NCBI GenBank assembly: GCA_963807005.1
Contig: CAWDZK010000001.1
Coordinates: 1,084,687-1,148,686, forward strand
Source of the DNA: CAWDZK01 sp963807005
GTDB taxonomy: Bacteria > Actinomycetota > Actinomycetes > JACCUZ01
Direction: 5' to 3'
DNA: 64,000 bases
A program made the translations under genes and the position numbers. Below the pieces are notes generated by a model. It saw nothing but the letters and a program-made list of their open reading frames with translations, had not been told where the DNA came from and did not search any database. Shown in pieces: positions 33,669 through 43,034 of the stretch (position 1 is the stretch's first letter; the number at the start of each line of letters is the position of its first letter).

Positions 33669-34613
33669 GTGCGCGAGACTCCCGTCGTGGAGCCAGCGGT
33701 GGTCGCGGTCGTCGGCGCGACCGCCGTCGGCAAGAGCGACCTGGGTGTGGCGCTGGCCCGCGCGCTGGGCGGCGAGGTCGTCAACGCCGACTCGATGCAG
33801 CTCTACCGCGGCATGGACGTCGGCACGGCCAAGCTGTCCGAGGCCGAGCAGGGCGGCGTCGTCCACCACGTCCTCGACGTCTGGGAGCTGACCGCCGAGG
33901 CCAACGTCGCCGGCTACCAGCGGATGGCCCGGTCCGCGTTCGCCGCCACCTGGGCCCGCGGCGCGGTGCCGGTCCTCGTGGGCGGATCCGGGCTCTACGT
34001 GCGGGCGGCGCTGGACCGGCTGGACTTCCCCGGCACCGACCCGGCCGTGCGGGAGCGGATCGAGGGCGAGCTGGCGGCATACGGCCCGGCAGCGCTGCAC
34101 AGCCGGCTCGCCGAGCGGGACCCGGCGGCAGCGCGGGCCATCCTGCCCAGCAACGGCCGGCGGCTGGTGCGGGCCCTGGAGGTGATCGAGCTGACCGGGC
34201 GCCCGTTCACCGCGTCGCTGCCGGAGCACGTGTACGAGGTGCCGGCGGTCCAGGTCGGGCTGAGCCTGCCGCGGCCGGTGCTGGACGAGCGGATCGCCCG
34301 CCGGGTGGACGTCATGTGGGAGCGCGGCCTGGTCGAGGAGGTACGCCGGCTCGCCGACGCGGGCCTCCGGGCCGGCCGGTCCGCCAGCCGGGCGCTCGGC
34401 TACGCCCAGGTCCTGCGGCACCTCGCGGGGGAGTGGACCGAGGAGCAGGCGCGAGAGGAGACGGTGCGCGCGACCCGGCGGTTCGCGCGGCGGCAGGAGT
34501 CCTGGTTCCGCCGCGACCCGCGGGTGGTGTGGCTGGACGCCGACCGGGACGACCTGCCCGCCCTGGCGCTGGACGTGGTCCGGCGAGGGGTGTCCGATTC
34601 GTCCCTTTCCTGA
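33669..34613 (+). CDS. miaA: tRNA dimethylallyltransferase MiaA
   Basis: 314 residues from GTG 33669. The P-loop is VVGATAVGKSDLGVALARAL, then VNADSMQLYRGMDVGTAKLS with the conserved Asp-Ser-Met-Q, HHVLDVW, and SGLYVRAALDRLDFPGTDP. RRLVRALEVIELTG and TRRFARRQESWFRRD complete the IPP transferase domain. It prenylates A37 of tRNAs reading U-initial codons, giving the substrate for MiaB. GTG 33690 is an alternative start. Confidence 0.95.
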   Translation: MRETPVVEPAVVAVVGATAVGKSDLGVALARALGGEVVNADSMQLYRGMDVGTAKLSEAEQGGVVHHVLDVWELTAEANVAGYQRMARSAFAATWARGAVPVLVGGSGLYVRAALDRLDFPGTDPAVRERIEGELAAYGPAALHSRLAERDPAAARAILPSNGRRLVRALEVIELTGRPFTASLPEHVYEVPAVQVGLSLPRPVLDERIARRVDVMWERGLVEEVRRLADAGLRAGRSASRALGYAQVLRHLAGEWTEEQAREETVRATRRFARRQESWFRRDPRVVWLDADRDDLPALALDVVRRGVSDSSLS

Positions 34614-34625
34614 CACAGTGTCGGG

Positions 34626-36455
34626 ATGACTCTGTTGACCTTCCCGTCCCCCCGGCGGGCCGCTCTTGCCGCGGCGACCGCGCTCGTCGTCCCCGCCGCG
34701 CTGCTGGCCGGCCCGCCCGCCGCGGACGCCGCCGGGTCCGGCCGCGCCACGGTCAAGCACCCCACCGCCGCCGGCCGGGGCGGGGCCGTCGCCACGGTCG
34801 ACCCGGAGGCCACCAGGGCCGGCCTGCGGGTGCTGCGCCACGGCGGCAACGCGGTCGACGCGGCGGTCGCCGCGGCGGCCACGCTGGGCGTGACCGAGCC
34901 GTACTCCACCGGCATCGGCGGCGGCGGCTTCTTCGTCTTCTACGACGCCAAGGCGCACCGGGTGCGGACCCTGGACGGCCGCGAGACCGCGCCGATGCGC
35001 ACCGGCCCGGACACCTACCGCGGTCTCACCTTCGACGAGGCCGTGAACAGCGGCCTGTCCGTCGGCGTCCCCGGGACGCCACGCACCTGGGCCGAGGCGC
35101 TGCGCCGCTGGGGCACCCGGAGTCTCGCGCAGGCTCTGCGCCCGGCCGAGCGGGTGGCCCGGCGCGGGTTCGTGGTCGACCAGACCTTCCACGACCAGAC
35201 CGCCGCCAACGAGGCGCGGTTCCGCGACATCACGCCCACCCGGGAGCTGTTCCTGCCGGGCGGCCAGCTGCCGGTGGTCGGGTCGGTGTTCCGCAACCGG
35301 GACCTGGCCGACACCTATCGCACCCTGGGCCGCAAGGGCGTCGACTGGCTCTACGACGGCGCGCTCGCCCGCCAGATCGTCCGGACCGTCCAGCACCCGC
35401 CGAAGGACCCCGCCGCCACCCGCAACGTCCGTCCCGGTCTCATGACCCGGGCCGACCTGGCCCGGTACCGGGCGCCCCTCCGCCGGCCCACCAGCGTCCG
35501 CTACCGCGGCCTGCGGGTCTGGGGGATGGCGCCGCCCTCCAGCGGTGGCTCGACCGTCGGCGAGGCGCTCAACATCCTGGAGAACGTCGACCTCACCGGC
35601 ACCTACCGGTCGGACCGGACGCAGGCGCTGCACGACTACCTGGAGGCCAGCGCCCTGGCGTTCGCCGACCGCGGCGCCTACGTGGGGTCGCCCCGCGCCA
35701 TGCGGCCCGGCGTCCTGCACGAGATCCTGTCGCAGGGCTTCGCCGACGAGCGGTTCTGCGCGCTCGACCCGAGCGCGGCCGCGACCAAGCCGGTGCCTGC
35801 GGGCTCGCCCGACGGGTCCTACGCGACGAGCTGTGACGGCAGCACGGGCACGGCACCCAGCAGGGCGGACCACGAGGGGCTCTCGACCTCGCACCTCACC
35901 GTGTCCGACCGGTGGGGCAACGTCGTCACCTACACCCTGACCATCGAGCAGACCGGCGGGAGCGCACTGACCGTGCCGGGCCGCGGCTTCCTGCTCAACA
36001 ACGAGCTCACCGACTTCGACCTCGCGCCGACGTCGGCGGACGCCCCCAACGCGCCCGGCGGCGGCAAGCGGCCGCGGTCGTCGATGTCACCCACGGTCGT
36101 CACCGACCCGGCGAGGGGCGGCCGCCCGGTGCTCGCCGTCGGCTCGCCCGGTGGCTCGACCATCATCACGACCGTGCTCCAGGTGCTGCTCAACCGGCTC
36201 GACTTCGGGATGTCGCTGCCGCGGGCCGTGGCCGCGCCGCGGGCCAGCCAGCGCAACACCGCCGCGGTGCAGGCCGAGCCGGCCTTCGACCGCGCCGGCC
36301 TCACGGCGTACGGACACGCCTTCGTCGACCCGCCCGCACCCGGGGAGATCGGGGCCGTGACCGCGATCTCGTTCGGTCGGCGCGGCCGCATGGTCGCCGC
36401 CGCCGAGCCGGTGCGTCGGGGCGGCGGCGACGCCCGGGTGGTCCGGCGCCGCTGA
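34626..36455 (+). CDS. ggt: Secreted gamma-glutamyltransferase
   Basis: 609 residues. A signal peptide (RRAALAAATALVVPAALLAGPPAADAA) precedes the large subunit with VLRHGGNAVDAAVAAAATLGVTEPYSTGIGGGGFFVFYD. The autocleavage site lies in LSTSHLTVSDRWGNVVTYT, where the threonine before Ser-His becomes the small-subunit N-terminal nucleophile. GFLLNNELTDFD and SPGGSTIITTVLQ are further family signatures. It hydrolyses or transfers gamma-glutamyl groups from glutathione-like thiols or poly-gamma-glutamate outside the cell. It starts 12 bp after miaA, with CACAGT six bases before the ATG. Confidence 0.92.
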   Translation: MTLLTFPSPRRAALAAATALVVPAALLAGPPAADAAGSGRATVKHPTAAGRGGAVATVDPEATRAGLRVLRHGGNAVDAAVAAAATLGVTEPYSTGIGGGGFFVFYDAKAHRVRTLDGRETAPMRTGPDTYRGLTFDEAVNSGLSVGVPGTPRTWAEALRRWGTRSLAQALRPAERVARRGFVVDQTFHDQTAANEARFRDITPTRELFLPGGQLPVVGSVFRNRDLADTYRTLGRKGVDWLYDGALARQIVRTVQHPPKDPAATRNVRPGLMTRADLARYRAPLRRPTSVRYRGLRVWGMAPPSSGGSTVGEALNILENVDLTGTYRSDRTQALHDYLEASALAFADRGAYVGSPRAMRPGVLHEILSQGFADERFCALDPSAAATKPVPAGSPDGSYATSCDGSTGTAPSRADHEGLSTSHLTVSDRWGNVVTYTLTIEQTGGSALTVPGRGFLLNNELTDFDLAPTSADAPNAPGGGKRPRSSMSPTVVTDPARGGRPVLAVGSPGGSTIITTVLQVLLNRLDFGMSLPRAVAAPRASQRNTAAVQAEPAFDRAGLTAYGHAFVDPPAPGEIGAVTAISFGRRGRMVAAAEPVRRGGGDARVVRRR

Positions 36456-36473
36456 CGGGCGCCCGCCGCGCCG

Positions 36474-36485
36474 TACCCTCGGGGG
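36474..36485 (+). promoter_or_regulatory. Leaderless -10 element for dapF
   Basis: TACCCT (36474-36479) is followed by six bases and GTG 36486; no ribosome-binding spacing is available. Confidence 0.5.
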
Positions 36486-37310
36486 GTGACCGCATTCGTC
36501 AAGGGGCACGGCACGGAGAACGACTTCGTGCTGCTGCCCGACCCCGACGGTGCGCTGTCGTTGACCGACGAGCAGGTGCGGGCGGTCTGCGACCGCCGGG
36601 CCGGCATCGGTGGCGACGGCGTGCTGCGCGTGGTGCGCACCGGGGCCGACGACGAGGCCGGCCGGCTCCCCGGCGCCGCCGGCACGACATGGTTCATGGA
36701 CTACCGCAACGCCGACGGCTCGGCCGCCGAGATGTGCGGCAACGGCATCCGGGTCTTTGCCCGCTTCCTGGTCGACGAGGGGCTGGCGGAGCCCGGCGAG
36801 CTGCCGGTGCTCACCCGCGACGGCGTCAAGACGGTTCGGCTCGGCGCCGAGGGTGACGTCAGCGTCGAGATGGGGCCGGCCCGGCTGCCCGGCACCGACC
36901 GGAAGGTGCTGGTCGGCGACCGGTCCTGGTCGGCGGTCGAGGTCGACATGGGCAACCCGCACGCGGTGGTGTTCGTCGACGACCTGGCCGAGGCGGGGGA
37001 CCTGCGCGCGGCGCCGGTGGTCGAGCCCGCCTTCCCCGAGGGCGTCAACGTCGAGCTGGTCGTACGCCGCGGGGAGCGGCACGTCGCGATGCGGGTGCAC
37101 GAGCGTGGGGTCGGCGAGACCCGGTCGTGCGGGACCGGTGCCTGCGCAGCCATGGTGGCCGCGGCCCGCCGCGACGGCGTGCCCGCCGGGTCGACGTACC
37201 TCGTCGACGTCCCCGGGGGCCGGCTGACCGTCACCGAGCGGGCCGACGGGCAGGTCGAGCTCTCCGGCCCGGCGGTGCTGGTCGCCCGCGGCCACACCGA
37301 CCTGGTGTGA
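36486..37310 (+). CDS. dapF: Diaminopimelate epimerase
   Basis: 274 residues. KGHGTENDFVLLPD opens the first half, and the first active-site cysteine lies in SAAEMCGNGIRVFARFL (about residue 82). The second is in RSCGTGACAAMVAA (about residue 215). It converts L,L- to meso-diaminopimelate for lysine and peptidoglycan synthesis. The miaA-dapF-hflX order is standard in actinobacteria; here hflX is displaced by an 8-kb operon. Confidence 0.94.
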   Translation: MTAFVKGHGTENDFVLLPDPDGALSLTDEQVRAVCDRRAGIGGDGVLRVVRTGADDEAGRLPGAAGTTWFMDYRNADGSAAEMCGNGIRVFARFLVDEGLAEPGELPVLTRDGVKTVRLGAEGDVSVEMGPARLPGTDRKVLVGDRSWSAVEVDMGNPHAVVFVDDLAEAGDLRAAPVVEPAFPEGVNVELVVRRGERHVAMRVHERGVGETRSCGTGACAAMVAAARRDGVPAGSTYLVDVPGGRLTVTERADGQVELSGPAVLVARGHTDLV

Positions 37311-37328
37311 CCCGGAGGCGGGTTGCCC

Positions 37329-37357
37329 GAGCCAGCCGGGCGTAACCGGACCGGCTC
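37329..37357. terminator. Hairpin between convergent dapF and GH31 genes
   Basis: GAGCCAGCCGG (37329-37339) and CCGGACCGGCTC (37346-37357) form a stem with a small internal loop around GCGTAA. It serves as the likely terminator for dapF, and possibly for the opposing operon, whose last stop is at 37356. Confidence 0.5.
37337..37349. repeat. 13-bp direct repeat, left boundary of the glucan operon
   Basis: CGGGCGTAACCGG occurs here, just beyond the GH31 stop, and again at 45295-45307, just beyond the start of the same operon. Together they bracket an 8-kb segment placed between dapF and hflX. Confidence 0.55.
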
Positions 37358-39623
37358 AGGCGAACAACGTCGCCCGGTCCGTCCAGCGGTCCGCGCGGCA
37401 CCAGACCGGGACGTCGACGGCCTCGGGCACCTCCACGCTGACGGCCCGACCGCCCCCGACCTCGACGCCGGAGCGGATGTCGACCCAGCCGCCCGCGGGT
37501 AGGTAGACGTCCCAGCTCGACCGACCGGGTTGGGTGACCGGGGCGACGAGGAGGTCGTCGCCCAGCATCCACTGCAGCGGGTGGTCCCAGACCCGCATGT
37601 CGTCCGGATGGTCGAAGAACAACGGTCGCATGAGCGGCCGGTCGGTCCGGACGGCGACCCGGGCCTGCTCGGCCAGGTACGGCACCAGCCGCTCGCGGCG
37701 GTGCGCCAGCACCCGGAAAGCGGGCACGACCGAGTCGTCGCCATGCATGGCTGCGACGTGCCACGGGGTCCGGTCGCGAGCCGGGGCCCGGTGGTGGTTG
37801 AACTCCGAGTGGTACTGCATCACCGGCACGAACACCGAGGCCGCAGCGGCGCGGAGGTAGAGCTCCGGCTCAGGCACCGGGCCGGAGAACCCGGCCAGGT
37901 CCCACCCCCAGTAGACGAGCCCGCAGGACGCCGCGGTGAGCCCTGCCGTCAGGGAGGCGCGGAACGCCTCCCAGGTCGAGTCCTCGTCGCCGGCCCAGAC
38001 GATGCCGTGCGCCTGGCTGCCGGTGAAGCCGGCGCGCGAGAACGTCACCGGCGCCTTGCCCTCGCTGCGCAGGAGGTCGCCGAAGGCGCGGGCGTAGTGC
38101 ACGGGGTAGAGGTTGTTGCCCTCGTCCCCACGTCGGCCGTCGCCGTAGCGCAGGTCCCGTCCCCAGGCGTGCTCCCCGCCATCGGTCTTGAAGCCGTCGA
38201 CGTCGAGGTCACGCACCAGGTAGCGCCGCTTCTCGGTCCACCAGTCGCGGCTGCGCTGGACGGTGAGGTCGGCCATCAGCGCCTGCGGGAACCACCAGCC
38301 GCGGTTGCGGTACGCGGATCCGTCCGACTCGAGGACGGCGTGCCCCTCGCGGACCATCGCCTCGCCGTCGGCCGTGGCCTGAGCTCCGAGCCCGTGGTCG
38401 GTCTTGTGCAGGGGGATCTGCCAGAGCACCACCTTGACGCCCCGGGAGTGCAGCTCGGCGACCATGCCGGCCGGGTCCGGCCACGCCCCGCCGGCTGGAT
38501 ACTGGTAGTCAGCCCCGGTGTGGGCGCTCCCGTCCTCGGTCACGTCGTACTGCGCGTCGCGGAAGACCGTGATGCCTTCCTCGTCGCTCCATGCCTCGAT
38601 CACGACGACACCGACGGGCACGTCCTCGTCGCGATGCCGATCCAGCTCGCGCATGACGAGCTCCTGGGTGTTCCACTCGTTGCCCGAGGCCCAGAGTCGC
38701 AGCACCCACTCCGGCAGCTCGGTCGCGCGCCCCGCCTCGTCGAGGAAGGCGGACAGCACCTCGGTCGGGGACCCGTCGTACATCGAGACGGCCACGGCCG
38801 GCGGGCCGTCGACACCGAGGTCGACCTCGACGACCAGCCGGTCCGCAGCGGTCGCCCCGACGTCGTACCAGGTACGGCGGGTGGTGCGGACATGAAAGCC
38901 CCACCCGGCGCCGTCGGGGGCGATGACGTGCGCGAACGGCATCGGCAGGTAGGTGCGGCCGTAGGCGGCCTGGGACTTGTACTGCTCGAACACCACCGCG
39001 TCGAGGCGGCGGCCGGCCTGGTCCAGCGCGTCGAACCGCTCGCCGAACCCGGCCACGTGCGCACCGTCCGGCAGGGTCAGGGCGAACCTCGCCCGCACGG
39101 CTCGGTTGCCGGCGACCAACCACTCGACACTGCCCGGGACCAGGCGCGCGCCGGCGCCGTCGACGGCCCCCAGGGGCTGGCCCGTCCAGAACGCGGGTTC
39201 GAGGTCGAACCACGGCCCGTCCTGGGTGCGCCCCCGGTCGGTGGTCGCCCGGAAGCGGTAGCGGTAGGAGCAGTTGGCCTCAAGCGTCGGGGGCTGCACG
39301 ACCCAGCCGCCCGAGTCGCCGAGCGCGGCTGCCTGCGCGTCGGCCAGATGACCCTCGCCCCCAGCCAGCGCCGCCGTGTCCGCCGCTGCAACGTTGCCGA
39401 CTGCCATGGTCAGCTCGTCGACGGAGGCACCGTCGGGGCCGGTCCGTTCCCAGAGGCAGGTGACCGAGACGACCTCTCCGGCCGCCGTCACCCCGAGGCG
39501 GACGTCCTGGCCGACGAGCGGCACGGCCGGTACGCGCTGGTCCGGTGAGGCGGCGTACGGGTGCTCGAGCCCGAAGGGACGGTGTGTGACGAGCCCTGGC
39601 GCTTCCGCGGCGTCGGTGGTCAC
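37356..39623 (-). CDS. Glycoside hydrolase family 31 (alpha-glucosidase/alpha-xylosidase type)
   Basis: 755 residues from GTG 39623. An N-terminal beta-sandwich is followed by the catalytic barrel. The nucleophile aspartate lies in DGFKTDGGEHAWG (about residue 480), and the acid/base region includes GIVWAGDEDSTWEAFRASL and WGWDLAGFSG. A C-terminal sheet domain has MRPLFFDHPDDMRVWDHPLQWMLGDDLLVAPV. There is no signal peptide, so it acts on imported oligosaccharides. It overlaps the GH15 gene by 4 bp as the last gene of the operon. alpha-Glucosidase versus alpha-xylosidase specificity cannot be settled by reading. Confidence 0.88.
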   Translation of the reverse strand: MTTDAAEAPGLVTHRPFGLEHPYAASPDQRVPAVPLVGQDVRLGVTAAGEVVSVTCLWERTGPDGASVDELTMAVGNVAAADTAALAGGEGHLADAQAAALGDSGGWVVQPPTLEANCSYRYRFRATTDRGRTQDGPWFDLEPAFWTGQPLGAVDGAGARLVPGSVEWLVAGNRAVRARFALTLPDGAHVAGFGERFDALDQAGRRLDAVVFEQYKSQAAYGRTYLPMPFAHVIAPDGAGWGFHVRTTRRTWYDVGATAADRLVVEVDLGVDGPPAVAVSMYDGSPTEVLSAFLDEAGRATELPEWVLRLWASGNEWNTQELVMRELDRHRDEDVPVGVVVIEAWSDEEGITVFRDAQYDVTEDGSAHTGADYQYPAGGAWPDPAGMVAELHSRGVKVVLWQIPLHKTDHGLGAQATADGEAMVREGHAVLESDGSAYRNRGWWFPQALMADLTVQRSRDWWTEKRRYLVRDLDVDGFKTDGGEHAWGRDLRYGDGRRGDEGNNLYPVHYARAFGDLLRSEGKAPVTFSRAGFTGSQAHGIVWAGDEDSTWEAFRASLTAGLTAASCGLVYWGWDLAGFSGPVPEPELYLRAAAASVFVPVMQYHSEFNHHRAPARDRTPWHVAAMHGDDSVVPAFRVLAHRRERLVPYLAEQARVAVRTDRPLMRPLFFDHPDDMRVWDHPLQWMLGDDLLVAPVTQPGRSSWDVYLPAGGWVDIRSGVEVGGGRAVSVEVPEAVDVPVWCRADRWTDRATLFA

Positions 39624-40777
39624 GGCGACACCGGCCCGTCGGCCAGGCCCAGGGCGTCCGCGAGGACCAGGTACATCCCGTGCGACCAGAGCAGCGGGGT
39701 CGCGACGGTGCCCCACCTGTCCACCCACTCGGCATGCGTGTCCGGGTGCAGCAGCCGGTCACTGACCTGCTCCGGCAGCTCTCCCTCGGGCCCCGCGGTA
39801 CCGGCCACCCAGCGCAGGTGGCTCAGAGCCGCGTCGATGTCGCCGCGCGAGGCGAGGTTCCAGCCGAGCAGGGCCGACAGCAGGGGCCATCGGCCTCCGC
39901 CGTAGAAGACGTCGGCCCGAAACCGGTGCACGCCGCCGCCGTCGTCCAGGTCTCGGCGTACCGCGTCGAGCGTCGCCGCGGCGCGCTCGTCGTCGGGATC
40001 GACCAGGTGGAACGGGACGAGGCAGGACAGCAGGGAGGCGTCGACGGTGGTCCCACCGAGCCACTTGGTGAGATGGCCGTCCGACACGCCGTCGGTGGCC
40101 ACCAGATCGCACACCGCGCGGTCCGTCTCCTCGATCCGCTCGTTGCGCCCCGGGTCTGCCAGACCGGCCCTCGCGACCGCCACGAGGCCACCGCGCACCG
40201 CGGCCAGGGTGGACGTGTGGCGATGCTCGTCGTGCTCCTCCCACCAGTCGAAGCAGGGTCGGTCCCAGAACTCGAGGAGGTAGTCGACGGCGACCTCGAT
40301 CCCGGCTCGCCACCGGTCGAGGTCGCTGTCGTGACGGTCCGCGTGGGTGACGACCGACCAGAGCCAGGTGCCGTACCCGTCGGTCTGGAAGTCCCACCAC
40401 GGGTCGGAGCCGTCCTGCCCGTCGAAGGTGAAGCGGGTCGGGAGCATGCGCTGGTTGGGCGGCGGGTTGCCGGCCCTCGCCTCGCCCACCAACCGGTCGA
40501 CCTGCCCGCGTCTTTCCGCGAGGGTCCGGGCGGCCCAGTCGTGGAATGCGTCGGCGCTGGACTCTGCGCCATAGCGGGACATCCCGTCGGCGGTGAAGCC
40601 GCCGTCCCGCAGCCAGGCGTACCCCTGGTAGGCGGAGAACGAGGGCGCCGCCGGGTACGCGCCGCCGGGCTGCTGCAGCCCCGCGACGATGTCGTGGCTG
40701 CGGCGGGCCAGCCGGGCCAGCCGCTCCCGCTCGTCCGGCGCCAGAGCGCGGCTGTCGGCGTCGGGCACTGCTGTCAT
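39620..40777 (-). CDS. GH15-like glucoamylase/isomaltose glucohydrolase catalytic domain protein
   Basis: 385 residues, only the (alpha/alpha)6 catalytic domain. GYAWLRDGGFTADGM resembles the GH15 W-x-R-D substrate motif, CFDWWEEHDEHRHTS supplies the general-acid glutamate, and GELPEQVSDRLLHPDTHAEWVDRWGTVATPLLWSHGMYL supplies the general base and last helices. The N-terminal beta-domain of classical bacterial glucoamylases is missing. No signal peptide is present, so it acts in the cytosol on imported alpha-glucosides. GAAGGAC precedes the ATG. Confidence 0.8.
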   Translation of the reverse strand: MTAVPDADSRALAPDERERLARLARRSHDIVAGLQQPGGAYPAAPSFSAYQGYAWLRDGGFTADGMSRYGAESSADAFHDWAARTLAERRGQVDRLVGEARAGNPPPNQRMLPTRFTFDGQDGSDPWWDFQTDGYGTWLWSVVTHADRHDSDLDRWRAGIEVAVDYLLEFWDRPCFDWWEEHDEHRHTSTLAAVRGGLVAVARAGLADPGRNERIEETDRAVCDLVATDGVSDGHLTKWLGGTTVDASLLSCLVPFHLVDPDDERAAATLDAVRRDLDDGGGVHRFRADVFYGGGRWPLLSALLGWNLASRGDIDAALSHLRWVAGTAGPEGELPEQVSDRLLHPDTHAEWVDRWGTVATPLLWSHGMYLVLADALGLADGPVSP

Positions 40778-40816
40778 CTGGAGCTGTCCTTCTGGCGGAG
40801 GAGGGTCAAGGCAGAC

Positions 40817-40856
40817 ACGGCAGGGCGACCCGGGGAAGGTACCGGACCGCCCTGCC
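40817..40856 (-). terminator. Intercistronic hairpin between binding-protein and GH15 genes
   Basis: CGGCAGGGCG (40817-40826) pairs perfectly with CGCCCTGCCG (40847-40856), a 10-bp stem starting nine bases after the stop of the solute-binding protein gene. It probably protects that message or attenuates the two downstream hydrolase genes. Confidence 0.6.
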
Positions 40857-40864
40857 GAGGGAGA

Positions 40865-42130
40865 TCACTCGAGCAACGAGTCGATCTCCTTCTGCGCGGC
40901 GCTCAGCGACGAGGCCACCGACGTGCGGCCGGCGGCGGCGGACGTCAGCTCCGCGGTCATGGCGTCCTGCATCTCCTGCTGGCGCTCCACGACGGGCGGC
41001 AGGACCGTCGCCTCGAGGGAGTCGAAGACCGCCTGGCGGTTCGCCGGTGCCCCCTGGTCCAGGTAGGAACTGAGCTGGGACTCGTCGGCCACAGGAGGAA
41101 GCTCCCAGGACGTCGCCAGCCGGATCTTGGTCATCTCGGGGGAGGAGGTGAGGAAGGTGATCCACTTCTGGGCCGCGTCGGCCTTCTTGCTGGCAGCGTT
41201 CACGACGGCGCCGTTGGTGAACATCGCCGACGCGCGCTGGGAGTTGCCCGGCTCGACGGCGACGTCCCATGCGAACGGTGCATCCGCCATGGCGCCGAAC
41301 ATCCAGATGCCGGTGTGCCACATCGCCAGCTTGCCGGACTTGAACAAGTTCGAGTCGTAGTCGGGGGTCCCGGCTCCGTCGGCCTCGGTCGGCATCACCG
41401 AGCCCACCTTGTCCACGAGCCAGCTGGCCGCGGCCTTGCCCTCCGCCGAGTCGAACGCTGCCCGGTCACCAGCCGCGTCCAGGAAGCTGCCGCCGGACTG
41501 GGCGAGTGCCTTGTAGAACTCGTGGAAGGTGATCGGCTGGTAGTCGCCCCAGACGCCCTTCTTCTTGTTGGTGAGCTTCACCGCCGCAGCCTTCTCGTCG
41601 GCCCAGGTCCAGTCGGAGGTCGGCGTGGCGACGCCCGCCGAGTCGAAGAGGTCCTTGTTGTAGAAGAGCACGACGTTGGAGAACGACTCGGGCAGTCCGA
41701 GCTGCTTGCCGTCCTGCGTGAACGCGTCCAGCAGCGAGGTCTTGTAGGACGCCCCGTCCACGTCCGACAGCTCGGCGAGCGACCCGTTGCGCGCGTAGGT
41801 GACGAAGTTCTCGTAGTTCAGCTCGAAGGCGTCCGCCGCCGTGCCCCCCGCAACGGCCGTCTGCAGCTTGGTGAAGTAGTCCGCGTAGGGAATCGTCTCC
41901 ACCTGGACGGTGATGCCCGGGTTGGACTTCTCGAAGGCGCTGACGATCGCGGCGAGGTCCTGCTCGTGCCCGTCGTTGGCCGAGAAGTTCATGTACCGCA
42001 CGGTGGTGCTGCCCGAGGAGCCGCTGTCGTCGTCGGCCCGCGACGCTGTTCCCTGCGAGCAGGCGGCAAGGGACATCGCGAGCATGCCCGCGAGCACGGG
42101 CGCAACGCTGCGTCGACTGATGGATCTCAT
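40865..42130 (-). CDS. Carbohydrate ABC transporter substrate-binding lipoprotein
   Basis: 421 residues. The signal peptide ends in AMSLAACSQG (lipobox Cys near residue 24). The mature part is a family 1 extracellular solute-binding protein: VRYMNFSANDGHEQDLAAIVSAFEKSNPGITVQVETIPYADYFTKLQ and ALAQSGGSFLDAAGDRAAFDS. It captures oligosaccharides for the two upstream-encoded permeases; the GH15 and GH31 partners suggest alpha-glucosides such as isomaltose or related oligosaccharides. No MalK-type ATPase is in the operon, so a shared MsiK-like ATPase elsewhere is expected. Confidence 0.88.
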   Translation of the reverse strand: MRSISRRSVAPVLAGMLAMSLAACSQGTASRADDDSGSSGSTTVRYMNFSANDGHEQDLAAIVSAFEKSNPGITVQVETIPYADYFTKLQTAVAGGTAADAFELNYENFVTYARNGSLAELSDVDGASYKTSLLDAFTQDGKQLGLPESFSNVVLFYNKDLFDSAGVATPTSDWTWADEKAAAVKLTNKKKGVWGDYQPITFHEFYKALAQSGGSFLDAAGDRAAFDSAEGKAAASWLVDKVGSVMPTEADGAGTPDYDSNLFKSGKLAMWHTGIWMFGAMADAPFAWDVAVEPGNSQRASAMFTNGAVVNAASKKADAAQKWITFLTSSPEMTKIRLATSWELPPVADESQLSSYLDQGAPANRQAVFDSLEATVLPPVVERQQEMQDAMTAELTSAAAGRTSVASSLSAAQKEIDSLLE

Positions 42131-42191
42131 GGGTTCCCTTTCGTGCGGTGCCGAGCGCCGGGGTGGCAGTCGGTCGGGGACGAGGCGGTGG

Positions 42192-43034
42192 TCACTTGAT
42201 GCCGGTGTGCGCCACGCCGGCGATGACGTGGCGTTGGGTCAGGGCGTACACGGCGGCGATGGGGAGGATCGACACGACGGAGCCGGCCATCACGACGTCC
42301 CACCGGGTCGTGAACTGGCCCTGCAGCGTCGACAGGCCGAGCGGCAGGGTCATCAGCTCCGGCGAGCGGATGACCACGAGCGGCCACAGGAAGCTGTTCC
42401 AGCTGTTCATGAACGCGAAGACGCCGACCGTCGCGAGGGCAGGGCGGACGAGCGGCAGCACGATCGTGAGGAAGATGCGCAGGTGGCTGGCCCCGTCGAT
42501 GGTGGCGGCTTCGTCCAGCTCCCGCGGCACTCCCTCGATGGCCTGCTTGAGCAGGAACACTCCGAACGCGGACGCGAGCGAGGGTGCGAGGAGCGCGAAG
42601 TAGGTGTCCTGCAGCTGGAAGGTCTTCATCTCGATGAACAGCGGCACCACGAGGACCTGCAGGGGCACCATCAGCGTCGCGAGGTAGAAACCGAAGACGA
42701 CGGTCTTGCCGGGGAAGCTGAGCCGGGCGAAGCAGTACGCGGCCATAGACCCGGTCACCAGCTGCGCGAGGGTGGCCACCAGGGCGACTCCGAAGGAGTT
42801 CGCCACGATCCGCCAGACCGGAAGAGTGTCGAGCAGGGCGCGGTAGGCCGCGAGCGTCGGGTCCTTGACGAGAAGTGTTGGTCCGCCGGCGAGGGTGCCC
42901 TCGGGGGTGACCGAGGTGACGACCGTCCAGAGGAACGGGAACAGCATGACGGCGGCGCCCAGGACTGTGAGGACCGTCAACGCCGCCGACCGGCCGGAAC
43001 GGTGAGCCTTCGAGCCCAGCGCGAGGTCAGTCAC
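42192..43034 (-). CDS. Carbohydrate ABC transporter permease (MalG type)
   Basis: 280 residues with six helices. VVTSVTPEGTLAGGPTLLVKDPTLAAYRALL forms the periplasmic loop after helix 1, and the EAA cytosolic loop is EGVPRELDEAATIDGASHLRIFLTIVLPLVRPALATVGVF. The ending GLSTLQGQFTTRWDVVMAGSVVSILPIAAVYALTQRHVIAGVAHTGIK is the CUT1 MalG signature. It overlaps the MalF-type gene by 8 bp. Confidence 0.9.
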   Translation of the reverse strand: MTDLALGSKAHRSGRSAALTVLTVLGAAVMLFPFLWTVVTSVTPEGTLAGGPTLLVKDPTLAAYRALLDTLPVWRIVANSFGVALVATLAQLVTGSMAAYCFARLSFPGKTVVFGFYLATLMVPLQVLVVPLFIEMKTFQLQDTYFALLAPSLASAFGVFLLKQAIEGVPRELDEAATIDGASHLRIFLTIVLPLVRPALATVGVFAFMNSWNSFLWPLVVIRSPELMTLPLGLSTLQGQFTTRWDVVMAGSVVSILPIAAVYALTQRHVIAGVAHTGIK

